The position numbers and the translations under genes were made by a program. Positions 8,227 through 16,574 of a stretch of 64,000 bases of DNA are shown here, one piece after another. The stretch comes from Hoeflea sp. 108 (GTDB lineage: Bacteria > Pseudomonadota > Alphaproteobacteria > Rhizobiales > Rhizobiaceae), in contig NZ_KB890024.1 in NCBI RefSeq assembly GCF_000372965.1, positions 2,916,839 to 2,980,838 of the forward strand, in the 5' to 3' direction. Position 1 is the stretch's first letter, and every line of letters begins with the position of its first letter. Below the pieces are notes generated by a model. That model was not told where the DNA came from, did not search any database, and saw only the letters and a program-made list of their open reading frames with translations.

Positions 8227-8261
8227 GTTCTCAATTTGTTCTAATTTTGTTCAAATGTCAA
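8227..8261 (-). promoter_or_regulatory. Double LexA (SOS) box over the promoter of the 28-residue peptide
   Basis: On the minus strand the order is TTGACA (8261-8256), a 17-base spacer, then CAAATT as a weak -10 (8238-8233). GAAC-N7-GAAC-N7-GAAC occupies 8252-8227. GAAC/GTTC direct repeats spaced by 7 are the alphaproteobacterial LexA site. Here two boxes share the middle GAAC and cover the spacer, the -10 and the likely start point, which would block RNA polymerase. Confidence 0.85.
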
Positions 8262-8593
8262 CGCGCCCGGTTGCGTTCCGGCCGTTGGTTGAGGCGGCAA
8301 GCGAATCGACGGTAAATGAAGGATTGACGGCCCGGTCCGTTCGTTAACGAACACGCTGCTGGTATCGCCGGGGCACAGATCCACATGCCGAGTTGAATCA
8401 AGGGCATTGGCGCGACAGCGAGGCATCACTCAACAGCAGGCGCGCTACCAGCCATACATTCCGGTCAGGCATGAGACGGCCAGGATGCAAGGCCAAGGGA
8501 GAGCGGCCCTGCCCGCACCCAACGCGGTGTCGGACGATTGCCGACACCGGACCACCACCCGGAAGGCAAAAGGATCGGCGCAGCGCGCATGCC
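8253..8593. other. Intergenic region without a gene; 14-bp palindrome
   Basis: Apart from the SOS promoter edge, this stretch shows no frame with gene-like features. It contains a perfect palindrome GTTCGTTAACGAAC at 8339-8352, a possible protein-binding site. The right part is presumably decayed sequence beyond the lolD remnant. Confidence 0.5.
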
Positions 8594-8713
8594 CCTCTGC
8601 CGTCGGCCAGCGTGACGAGCCGCTCCATACGGGCGACGAGCTCGTGGTTGTCGATGGCGGTCAGGCCGGCAAGGCCCGGCTGGCGCACCAGCGTCAGGCG
8701 TTGCGGCTCGCCC
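8594..8713 (-). pseudogene. Remnant of a second lolD (C-terminal end only)
   Basis: Directly after the stop of the second lolC gene, the minus strand encodes LVRQPGLAGLTAIDNHEL and then VARMERLVTLADGR. This aligns with the last 35 residues of the intact LolD at 10319-11002 (LVRQSGLAALIATHNHEL, then ASRMDRRVTLSDGK). The start codon, Walker A, signature and Walker B regions are absent. The sequence is therefore the scar of a lolD copy lost after duplication of the proS-lolC-lolD unit. Confidence 0.85.
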
Positions 8714-8715
8714 CG

Positions 8716-10002
8716 TCACTCGTACCTCAACGCTTCGACCGGATCGAGATTGGCGGCCCGCCATGCCGGGAACAGGGTCGCCAGGAACGACAGCACCAGC
8801 GCCATCACCGCCACCGAAATGGTCTCGCCCAGGTCCATCCTGGCAGGCAGCTGGTTGAGGAAATAGAGCTCGGGATTGAACAGAACTGTGCCCGAAAGCC
8901 ACGAGAAGAACTGCCTGATGTGCTCGACATTGAGGCAGATGACGACGCCGAGCAGGACGCCGGCGATAGTACCGGCAGTGCCGATCGCAGCGCCCGTCAT
9001 CAGGAAGATTCGCATGACCGCCCCGCGCGTCGCGCCCATCGTCCGCAGGATCGCGATGTCGTGCCCCTTGTCCTTCACCAGCATGATGAGCCCGGAGATG
9101 ATGTTGAGCGCGGCAACGAGCACGATCAGCGTCACGATCATGAACATGACGTTGCGCTGGACCTGCAGCGCCGAGAAGAAGCTCTGGTTGCGCTCGCGCC
9201 AGTCGATCAGGAAGATTGGCCTCTGCGCTGCCTCGTCCACCTTTGGCTTGATCGCTTCGACATCGTCGGGATTGTCGAGATAGACCTCGAGGCTCTGCGC
9301 CCTGCCTTCCGAATTGAAGTAGGTCTGCGCTTCAGACAACGGCATGTAGATGAACGAGCTGTCGTATTCGGACATGCCGACATCGAAGATCGCCGTCACC
9401 GGATAACCTTGCTGGCGCGGCGTCGTGCCAAGCGAGGTGACGTCGCCGTCGGGCGATGTCAACGAGATGGTGTCACCCAGCACCATGCCGAGATTGTCGG
9501 CCATGCGGCGGCCGATTGCGACGCCGCCAGTCATGTCGAAGCCGTCAAGGGAACCCTGCTTGATGTTGTTGGCAACGAGCGTGATCTTGCCAAGATCCTC
9601 GCCGCGAATGCCACGCACGAGAGCACCCTTGCCGGAACCGACATTGCCTTGCGCAAGGGCCTGGCCTTCGATCAGCGGAATTGCGTATTTGACGCCGGGA
9701 ACGCCATCGATCCGCCGGGCAAGCTCGGCATAGTCCTCCAGAGGCATGTCGGTCGGCGTGACGATGAGATGGCCGTTGATGCCAAGTATCCGCGACAGCA
9801 GCTCCGCTCGGAAACCGTTCATCACCGCCATCACGACGATCAGCGTAGCGACGCCCAACATGATGCCGAGGAAGGAGATCGAAGCGATGACCGAGATCAC
9901 CGTTTCCTTGCGTTTCGAACGCAGATAGCGCCACGCCACCATGCGCTCGAAACCCGAAAACGGTCCGGCGCCAGCCTGCCTGTCTGCGGTGGTCTGGCTC
10001 AT
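8716..10002 (-). CDS. lolC: Lipoprotein-releasing ABC transporter permease, second copy (LolC/E family)
   Basis: The protein has 428 residues. It has an N-terminal membrane helix (VISVIASISFLGIMLGVATL), a large periplasmic domain of about 200 residues, and three C-terminal helices, ending in the FtsX/MacB-like LFPAWRAANLDPVEALRYE. LolCDE extracts mature lipoproteins from the inner membrane and passes them to LolA. It is a close paralogue (roughly four-fifths identical by eye) of the permease at 11002-12291, most divergent in the periplasmic domain. Its own lolD is reduced to a remnant, so it must pair with the single intact LolD. The start overlaps the stop of a 22-codon proS remnant (ATGA), preserving the coupling seen in the intact copy. 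Confidence 0.92.
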   Translation of the reverse strand: MSQTTADRQAGAGPFSGFERMVAWRYLRSKRKETVISVIASISFLGIMLGVATLIVVMAVMNGFRAELLSRILGINGHLIVTPTDMPLEDYAELARRIDGVPGVKYAIPLIEGQALAQGNVGSGKGALVRGIRGEDLGKITLVANNIKQGSLDGFDMTGGVAIGRRMADNLGMVLGDTISLTSPDGDVTSLGTTPRQQGYPVTAIFDVGMSEYDSSFIYMPLSEAQTYFNSEGRAQSLEVYLDNPDDVEAIKPKVDEAAQRPIFLIDWRERNQSFFSALQVQRNVMFMIVTLIVLVAALNIISGLIMLVKDKGHDIAILRTMGATRGAVMRIFLMTGAAIGTAGTIAGVLLGVVICLNVEHIRQFFSWLSGTVLFNPELYFLNQLPARMDLGETISVAVMALVLSFLATLFPAWRAANLDPVEALRYE

Positions 10003-10067
10003 GCGGCGCCCCCCAGGCGCCCGAAGGCGCTGGCCAGCGACACCACGAAGTAGCGCGACAAACGCAT
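9999..10067 (-). pseudogene. proS remnant: 22-codon mini-frame with internal deletion
   Basis: On the minus strand an ATG at 10067 opens MRLSRYF, identical to the first seven residues of ProS. The frame ends LASAFGRLGGAA-stop, resembling the ProS C-terminus (VAEALAKLGAKA). About 420 codons are missing between them. The stop overlaps the start of the second lolC gene exactly as in the intact proS-lolC pair. Sequence upstream also matches the region before proS. It may still serve as a translated leader. Confidence 0.8.
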
Positions 10068-10095
10068 GGGCCGGTCCACAGATGAGGAAGGCTGC

Positions 10096-10168
10096 GCCGG
10101 AATCGGCGCACAGCAGGCTTCAATCCAATAGCTTCATAGCCATTTCATGGCGGAATGGAAACCGCGCG
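10096..10168 (-). repeat. Duplicated proS upstream region
   Basis: This stretch matches 13641-13717 upstream of the intact proS. Both contain GCCGGAATCGGC, an AGGCTT, then GCTTCATAGCCATTTCATGG and ATTGGAAACC/AATGGAAACC-GCGCG. It marks the right boundary of the duplicated unit. The following bases to 10318 hold no recognisable gene. Confidence 0.75.
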
Positions 10169-10318
10169 GCCGAGCAAGCGCCGCTGACCCGTAGGGATAC
10201 CCAGCTATTTGAGGAACCCGCAGCTCGTGTTCCCTCGCCCGGTGCGAAGGGCCGCAGACAGTGCCCTGCGATGGATTGCAGGAGACGCGATGGAGCGCCG
10301 CTCCCCCGCAATAAGAGA

Positions 10319-11001
<683 letters not shown>

Positions 11002-11002
<1 letters not shown>

Positions 11003-12291
11003 CACTCGTACCTCAACGCTTCGACCGGATCGAGCTTGGCAGCGCGCCAGGCTGGAAACAGGGTCGCCAGGAACGACAGCACGAGCGCCATCGCCACCAC
11101 CGATATCGTCTCGCCCATGTCCATCTTGGCCGGCAGCTGGCTGAGGAAATAGAGCTCGGGATTGAACAGCACCGTACCCGACAGCCACGAGAAGAACTGC
11201 CTTATGCGCTCGACATTGAGGCAGATCACCACGCCGAGCAGCACGCCCGCCAGCGTGCCGGTCATTCCGATGGCGGCACCCGTCATCAGGAAGATGCGCA
11301 TGACGGCGCCGCGTGTCGCGCCCATGGTCCTCAGGATCGCGATGTCATGGCCCTTGTCCTTCACCAGCATGATCAGGCCGGAGATGATGTTGAGGGCCGC
11401 CACCAGCACGATCAGCGTCAGGATCATGAACATGACGTTGCGCTCGACCTGCAGAGCCGAGAAGAAGGTCTGGTTACGCTGACGCCAGTCGGTCAGGAAG
11501 ATCGGCCGCTGCGCCGCCTCCTCCACCTTGGTCTTGAGCGCATCGACATTGTCAGGGTTGTCGACATAGATCTCAATCGAGCCGACCTTGCCCTCGGAAT
11601 TGAAATAGAGCTGCGCCTCGTTGAGCGGCATGAACACGATCGAGCTGTCATATTCGGACATGCCGACCTCGAAGATGCCGGTGATCGGATAGGCCTTGGC
11701 CCGCGGCGTCGTGCCCATCGGCGTGACATCGCCGTCAGGTGAGATCAGCCGGATGCTGTCGCCCAGAACCAGCCCCATGTTTTCGGCCATGCGCCGGCCG
11801 ATGACGACGCCGTCGGTGGTGTCGAAATTGACGATGGAGCCCTGCTTGATGTTGTTGGCGACAAGCGTGACCTTGCCGAGATCGCTGCCCCTGATGCCGC
11901 GCACCAGCGCGCCCGTACCCGAGCCGATATTGCCCTGCGCGAGCACCTGGCCCTCGACCAGCGGGATTGCATATTTGACACCGGCAACGCCGTTGATGCG
12001 GTCGGCGACGGCGGCATAGTCCTCGAGCGGCGTGTCGATCGGCGTCACGATCAGATGGCCGTTGACGCCGAGAATGCGGGTCAGAAGCTCGGCACGGAAA
12101 CCGTTCATCACGGCCATGACCACGATCAGGGTCGCAACCCCCAGCATGATGCCGAGGAAGGAGATCGAGGCGATTACCGAGATCACCGTTTCTTTGCGCT
12201 TCGCCCGCAGGTAGCGCCAGGCCACCATGCGTTCGAAGACAGAGAACGGCCCTGCTCCGGCCGGTTTTGCCGCCGCCGCCGCTTGGTTCAT
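11002..12291 (-). CDS. lolC: Lipoprotein-releasing ABC transporter permease (LolC/E family)
   Basis: The 429-residue permease has the same architecture as its paralogue at 8716-10002: one N-terminal helix, a periplasmic domain, and three C-terminal helices ending in LFPAWRAAKLDPVEALRYE. Rhizobia normally carry a single LolC/E-type permease that would act as a homodimer. This copy sits in the ancestral position between proS (ATGA overlap) and lolD (1-base overlap). It is presumably the original gene, with the paralogue free to specialise. Confidence 0.95.
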
Positions 12292-13616
12292 GCCTTGGCG
12301 CCCAGCTTGGCCAGAGCCTCCGCCACCGGCAGCGTCACGCGCTCGCCGGTCTTGCGGTTCTTGATCTCGACTTCGCCGGCCACAGCACCGCGCGGACCGA
12401 CGATCACCTGCCACGGCAGGCCGATCAGGTCGGCGGTGGCGAACTTGCCGCCGGCGCGCTGGTCGGTGTCGTCGTAGAGCACGTCCTTGCCGGCAGCCTC
12501 GAAGGCCCCGTAGAGCTCGCCGCAGATGCGGTCGCAATCGGCGTCGCCGACCTTCATGTTGATCAGGCCGATGTCGAACGGCGCCACCGCCTCCGGCCAG
12601 ATGATGCCATTTTCGTCATGGCTCGCCTCGATGATCGCAGCGATCAGGCGGCTCGGGCCGATGCCGTAGGAGCCCATCGACACGAAATGCTCCTTGCCGT
12701 CGGGACCGGTCACCTTGGCGTTCATCGGCTTGGAGTACTTTTCGCCGAAGTGGAAGATGTGGCCGACCTCGATGCCGCGCGCCGACACCTTGTCTGCTTC
12801 CGGCACGGCGGCCCAGGCCGCCTCGTCGTGCATCTCTTCGGTCGCAGCGTATGGCGTCGTCCACTGCTGGACGATGCCGCCGATCTCGCCGTCATTACCG
12901 AAATCGGTATCGGCGCCCGGCACCGGCAGTTCGAGGAAGTCGCGATGGCAGAACACCTGGCTTTCGCCGGTTTCAGCCAGGATGATGAATTCGTGGCTGA
13001 GATCGCCGCCGATGGGACCGGTGTCGGCGCGCATCGGGATCGCCTGCAGGCCCATGCGCGTGAAGGTGCGCAGATACGACACGAACATGCGGTTGTAGGC
13101 AGCCTTCGCGCCCTCGTAGTCGAGGTCGAACGAATAGGCGTCCTTCATCAGGAATTCGCGGCTGCGCATGACGCCGAAGCGCGGACGCATCTCGTCGCGG
13201 AACTTCCACTGGATATGGTAGAGGTTGAGTGGCAGATCCTTGTAGGACTTGACGTAGGAGCGGAAGATTTCCGTCACCATCTCTTCGTTGGTCGGGCCGA
13301 ACAGCATGTCGCGCTCGTTGCGGTCCTTGATGCGCAGCATCTCCTTGCCGTAGTCGTCATAGCGACCGCTTTCGCGCCACAGATCGGCCGACTGAATGGT
13401 CGGCATCAGGATTTCCAGCGCGCCTGCCCGGTCCTGCTCTTCACGTACGATGCGGCAGATCTTGTCCAGCACGCGCTTGCCCAGCGGCAGCCACGAGAAG
13501 CTGCCCTGCCCCTGCTGCCTGATCATTCCGGCCCGCAGCATGAGCCGATGCGAAACGATTTCCGCCTCGCGGGGATTTTCTTTCAGGATGGGCAGAAAAT
13601 AGCGCGACAGACGCAT
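12288..13616 (-). CDS. proS: Proline--tRNA ligase (short alphaproteobacterial type)
   Basis: The 442-residue class II synthetase charges tRNA-Pro. It begins MRLSRYFLPILKENP and contains motif 1-2 regions (FSWLPLGKRVLDKI; PLNLYHIQWKFRDEMRPRFG), motif 3 (GSYGIGPSRLIAAIIE) and the C-terminal anticodon-binding domain (GLPWQVIVGPR). It lacks the roughly 180-residue editing insertion of E. coli ProRS, as is usual in alphaproteobacteria, so clearing of Ala-tRNA-Pro must rely on separate proteins. An ATG 4 codons upstream (13628) is an alternative start; the MRLSRYF start is the common one. Confidence 0.95.
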   Translation of the reverse strand: MRLSRYFLPILKENPREAEIVSHRLMLRAGMIRQQGQGSFSWLPLGKRVLDKICRIVREEQDRAGALEILMPTIQSADLWRESGRYDDYGKEMLRIKDRNERDMLFGPTNEEMVTEIFRSYVKSYKDLPLNLYHIQWKFRDEMRPRFGVMRSREFLMKDAYSFDLDYEGAKAAYNRMFVSYLRTFTRMGLQAIPMRADTGPIGGDLSHEFIILAETGESQVFCHRDFLELPVPGADTDFGNDGEIGGIVQQWTTPYAATEEMHDEAAWAAVPEADKVSARGIEVGHIFHFGEKYSKPMNAKVTGPDGKEHFVSMGSYGIGPSRLIAAIIEASHDENGIIWPEAVAPFDIGLINMKVGDADCDRICGELYGAFEAAGKDVLYDDTDQRAGGKFATADLIGLPWQVIVGPRGAVAGEVEIKNRKTGERVTLPVAEALAKLGAKA

Positions 13617-13822
13617 CGAATGTTCCATGAAAACGATGATGCCGGAATCGGCAAATTGATGAGGCTTGCTTGAACGCGCTTCATAGCCATTTCATGGCCA
13701 ATTGGAAACCCGCGCGCTTGTTTGGCGGCAGCGTCAGAATGCCCTGATTGTTAGACTAGCAACGACTGCCCATGTTTTGTGCAATGCAGCACAGGATTGC
13801 TCATCTCGAAGCAAAATTCCGC

Positions 13823-13852
13823 GTGACAATTCATTTCGGCTTAGTCTAATGT
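13823..13852 (+). promoter_or_regulatory. Candidate promoter of the small RNA
   Basis: GTGACA (13823-13828) and TAATGT (13847-13852) are 18 bases apart, a fair sigma-70-type pair. They would start transcription near 13860, just before the structured region that ends in the terminator. Confidence 0.4.
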
Positions 13853-13859
13853 GCCTTGA

Positions 13860-14008
13860 TAACCGAGAGGGCGGAGCACAAATCCGCTCTCCTACGCGGT
13901 CAAAGTCTTGGGAGGATGCGATCTAGGCGCGATAACTCGCTGCCGCCGGATGACGGAAAGCAGATCGGACGCGTTTAATTGCAAGGCTTCGTGCCTTGCA
14001 TTTTTTTT
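13860..14008 (+). ncRNA. Candidate trans-acting small RNA (alpha-r9 / Smr9C-like)
   Basis: No protein gene explains a strong plus-strand terminator (13980-14008) in this intergenic region divergent from proS. The 145 bases before it fold well: GAGGGCGGA (near 13869) pairs with TCCGCTCTC, and CTGC-CGCCGGATGACGGAAA-GCAG forms a second stem. A CTCTCCT sequence could pair with ribosome-binding sites. Recalled from the rhizobial literature, the S. meliloti sRNA Smr9C (family alpha-r9, about 150 nt) lies beside proS; place and size agree. Sequence identity to that family was not checked. Confidence 0.55.
13980..14008 (+). terminator. Rho-independent terminator of the small RNA
   Basis: TGCAAGGC and GCCTTGCA form a perfect 8-bp stem with loop TTCGT, followed directly by eight T. 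Confidence 0.9.
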
Positions 14009-14034
14009 GGCCCAAGCTCACTCAAAATCACACG

Positions 14035-14079
14035 CGATCAATGTGTTTTGATCGGCTTCTCACCCAACGGATGAGAAGC
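14035..14079. repeat. Two adjacent inverted repeats downstream of DUF1467
   Basis: CGATCAA-N6-TTGATCG (14035-14054) and GCTTCTCA-N9-TGAGAAGC (14055-14079) are both perfect. They lie just past the end of the minus-strand operon and before the sRNA terminator on the other strand. They may fold in the 3' end of the operon mRNA. No T-run follows on the minus strand. Confidence 0.5.
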
Positions 14080-14103
14080 TCTGGCCCCATTCAGGCTTTC
14101 AGA

Positions 14104-14373
14104 TCAGTCGATCTTCGGCAGCATCAGCGGAATGTCGTTGATGCTGTAGCCGAGGCCACGGGTTACGCCATAGAAGGCGCCCATCAGCACGGCCGTGACG
14201 ATCGTCGTCCAGAACATCGCGCGCAGCATGTGCGGGCCACGCGGCGCACTCGCCTCTGTGCCCGGCACGACGTTGTTGTCATCGTCCTGCGTCTTCACGC
14301 CGAAAGGCAGGATGGCGAACAAGGTCAGCCACCAGAAGACGAAATACATGGCAATGATTGAAATCCAGGTCAT
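14104..14373 (-). CDS. DUF1467 small inner-membrane protein
   Basis: The 89-residue protein has two membrane helices (IIAMYFVFWWLTLFAILPFG and MFWTTIVTAVLMGAFYGVT) flanking a short polar loop with DDDNNVVPGTEASAP. This is the DUF1467 family, conserved in alphaproteobacteria next to mce and rnj; its function is unknown. Its start overlaps the mce stop by 4 bases, so it is the last gene of the long minus-strand operon. Confidence 0.9.
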   Translation of the reverse strand: MTWISIIAMYFVFWWLTLFAILPFGVKTQDDDNNVVPGTEASAPRGPHMLRAMFWTTIVTAVLMGAFYGVTRGLGYSINDIPLMLPKID

Positions 14374-14774
14374 GCCTGTTCGAGCTCCACGAGCGTGCCC
14401 TGGAAGTCCTTGGGATGCAGGAACAGCACCGGCTTGCCATGGGCACCGATCTTCGGATTGCCGTCGCCGAGCACACGGGCGCCCGACGCCTTGAGATGGT
14501 CGCGCGCAGCCAGGATGTCGTCGACCTCGTAGCAGACATGGTGCATGCCGCCCGATGCGTTCTTCTCGAGGAAGGCCGCGATGGGCGAGCCCTCGCCCAA
14601 CGGCTCGAGCAGCTCGATCTTGGTGTTGCCGACGTCGATGAAGACGACGGTCACGCCATGCTCGGGCAGCGCCTGCGGCTCGGTCACCGTGGCGCCGAGC
14701 GTATTGCGATAGACCGCACTCGCCGCAGCCAGGTCCGGCACCGCGATGGCGACGTGATTGAGACGTCCGAGCAT
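14370..14774 (-). CDS. mce: Methylmalonyl-CoA epimerase
   Basis: The 134-residue vicinal-oxygen-chelate protein has two repeats: MLGRLNHVAIAVPDLAAA with the first metal His, and GMHHVCYEVDDILAARD with the second. A C-terminal LVELEQA supplies the metal-binding Glu. It interconverts the methylmalonyl-CoA epimers so that propionyl-CoA carbon can enter the B12-dependent mutase. This fits an organism with the large cobalamin cluster seen downstream, although the mutase is not here. Confidence 0.93.
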   Translation of the reverse strand: MLGRLNHVAIAVPDLAAASAVYRNTLGATVTEPQALPEHGVTVVFIDVGNTKIELLEPLGEGSPIAAFLEKNASGGMHHVCYEVDDILAARDHLKASGARVLGDGNPKIGAHGKPVLFLHPKDFQGTLVELEQA

Positions 14775-14785
14775 TTGTTCTTCCT

Positions 14786-14882
14786 AGCGAATAGCGAATA
14801 GTGGGTAGCGAATAGAGCGCCGAAAGAGACGATCCTAAAATCGCTCTATTCGCTACTCGCTATTCGCGACTTCCCATTCGCT
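14786..14882. repeat. Palindromic GCGAATAG repeat between rnj and mce
   Basis: The left arm (14786-14819) contains three GCGAATAG units. The right arm (14842-14882) contains their complements (CTATTCGC). About 27 bases pair nearly perfectly around a 22-base loop. The right end touches the rnj stop codon. In the minus-strand operon mRNA it would form a long hairpin between the RNase J and epimerase cistrons. Similar CTATTCGC-rich palindromes are scattered in rhizobial genomes. Confidence 0.75.
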
Positions 14883-16552
14883 CATCTGGTGACGAACACG
14901 GTCACCAGCGGTTTCTTGCCCCAGGCTTCGTTGGCAGCACCACGCACCGCGCGACGCACCGCCTCCTGAACCAGGTCCAGGTCTTTTCGGCGCGCACGGG
15001 GTATGGAGTCCACGGCGCCTATTGCCGCATCGAGCATCAATTCATCGAGTGCTTCTCCGCTGGCATCAGCCTCGGCAACGCCGATGGCCACCAGGTCGGG
15101 GTCGCCCGAAAGCTCGTATTTGTCGTCGAGAACGACATTGACCGCGACATGGCCGGCAAAGGACAGCTTGCGGCGCTCGCGGATGCCCATGGCTTCGTCG
15201 GAGCCGACGAGCTTGCCATCCTTGAAGACGCGGCCGAACGGCACCTGGTCGATGATCTCGGCAGCGCCCGGCCACAGCCTCAGCATGTCGCCGTCGCGAA
15301 TCTGCGCCACCTCGGGAATGCCCGACATCGACATCAGCGACCCCTGCGCCACCAGATGCGCCGCCTCGCCATGAACAGGCACGCCGATGCGCGGGCGCAC
15401 CCACTCATACATGCGCTTGAGTTCGCTGCGGCGCGGGTGGCCGGAGACGTGGACCAGCGCATCGCCGTCTTCGATGATCTTCATGCCCTGGTCGATGAGC
15501 AGGTTCTTGATCTCCAGGATCGCCTTCTCGTTGCCGGGAATGGTGCGCGAAGAGAACACGACGGTGTCGCCTGGCGAAAGTGCAACCGTTTTCATCTCGT
15601 CGCGGGCAAGCTTGGCGAGTGCGGCGCGCGGCTCGCCCTGGCTGCCGGTGCAGATGACCACGAGATTTTCACGCGGAATGTAGCCGTAGTCGTCTTCGGA
15701 GACGAAGTCAGGCAGCCCGTCCATGTAGCCGAGTTCCGTCGACACATCGATGACGCGCTTCAGAGAACGGCCCATGACCAGCACCTGGCGGCCGGCGTCG
15801 CGCGCAGCCTCGGCGATCGAACGGATACGTCCGACATTGGACGAGAAGGTGGTGACCGCAACGCGGCCCTTGGCCTGCTCGATCACTTCCCGCAGCCCCT
15901 GCCCGACCTGCTGCTCGGACGGAGAATCGCCCTCGCGCATTGCATTGGTCGAATCGCAGACGAGTGCCAGAACGCCCTTGTCGCCATAGGCGCGGAAGCG
16001 TGCCTCGTCGGTCATCGGACCGATCTCGGGCGCGGGATCGATCTTCCAGTCGCCGGTATGGATCACGGTGCCGGCGGGCGTGGTGATCGCCAGCGACATC
16101 GGCTCGGGAATCGAGTGGGTGACCGGAATCGCTTCGATCTCGAACGGCCCGATGGTGAATTTCTCGCCGCCGCGATAGACGGTGACGGGGATTTTCGGCG
16201 CGCCCTGCTCCGACTGACGCTTGGCCTCCAGCAGGCCGGCGGCAAACGGCGTCATCCACACCGGTGCCTTCAGGCGCGGCCAGATGTCGTGCAGCGCGCC
16301 ATAGTGGTCTTCGTGCGCATGCGTGATGACGATGCCGCGGAGGTTCTTGAGCTCCTCCTCGATGAAGCGGGAGTCGGGCAGCACCAGATCCACACCCGGC
16401 AGGCTGGCATCGGGAAATGTCACGCCGACATCGATCACGATCCACTCGCGCGCGTCGGCCGGTCCGAAGCCATAGAGAGCGAAGTTCATGCCGATCTCGC
16501 CGACACCGCCGAGCGGCACGAATACGAGTTCAGCGTTTCCCGCTTTCGCCAT
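14882..16552 (-). CDS. rnj: Ribonuclease J
   Basis: The 556-residue protein has a metallo-beta-lactamase core with the metal motif THAHEDHYGA (about residue 77) and further ligands in THSIPEPM and HTGDWKID. A beta-CASP domain (VALVCDSTN, TTFSSNVGR) is followed by the C-terminal dimerisation domain. It acts as a 5' exonuclease/endonuclease in mRNA decay and rRNA maturation, reported to take part in 5S/16S/23S maturation in rhizobia. It is encoded just downstream of birA (22-base gap). Confidence 0.95.
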   Translation of the reverse strand: MAKAGNAELVFVPLGGVGEIGMNFALYGFGPADAREWIVIDVGVTFPDASLPGVDLVLPDSRFIEEELKNLRGIVITHAHEDHYGALHDIWPRLKAPVWMTPFAAGLLEAKRQSEQGAPKIPVTVYRGGEKFTIGPFEIEAIPVTHSIPEPMSLAITTPAGTVIHTGDWKIDPAPEIGPMTDEARFRAYGDKGVLALVCDSTNAMREGDSPSEQQVGQGLREVIEQAKGRVAVTTFSSNVGRIRSIAEAARDAGRQVLVMGRSLKRVIDVSTELGYMDGLPDFVSEDDYGYIPRENLVVICTGSQGEPRAALAKLARDEMKTVALSPGDTVVFSSRTIPGNEKAILEIKNLLIDQGMKIIEDGDALVHVSGHPRRSELKRMYEWVRPRIGVPVHGEAAHLVAQGSLMSMSGIPEVAQIRDGDMLRLWPGAAEIIDQVPFGRVFKDGKLVGSDEAMGIRERRKLSFAGHVAVNVVLDDKYELSGDPDLVAIGVAEADASGEALDELMLDAAIGAVDSIPRARRKDLDLVQEAVRRAVRGAANEAWGKKPLVTVFVTR

Positions 16553-16574
16553 ACCAGATTTCCTTTCGGGCCCG

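Noticed and set aside
8598..8902. Second open frame on the minus strand across the lolD remnant that might be a new gene
   Set aside because: The frame aligned with LolD gives a clear match to its last 35 residues, so the DNA is a gene remnant. The other frame has no start signal or motifs.
13702..13926. 74-codon plus-strand frame between proS and the sRNA terminator
   Set aside because: No ribosome site or conserved look. It overlaps the region that folds as the candidate small RNA.
14786..14882. GCGAATAG repeats considered as CRISPR or tandem operator sites
   Set aside because: The units form one large palindrome rather than an array of direct repeats with spacers.
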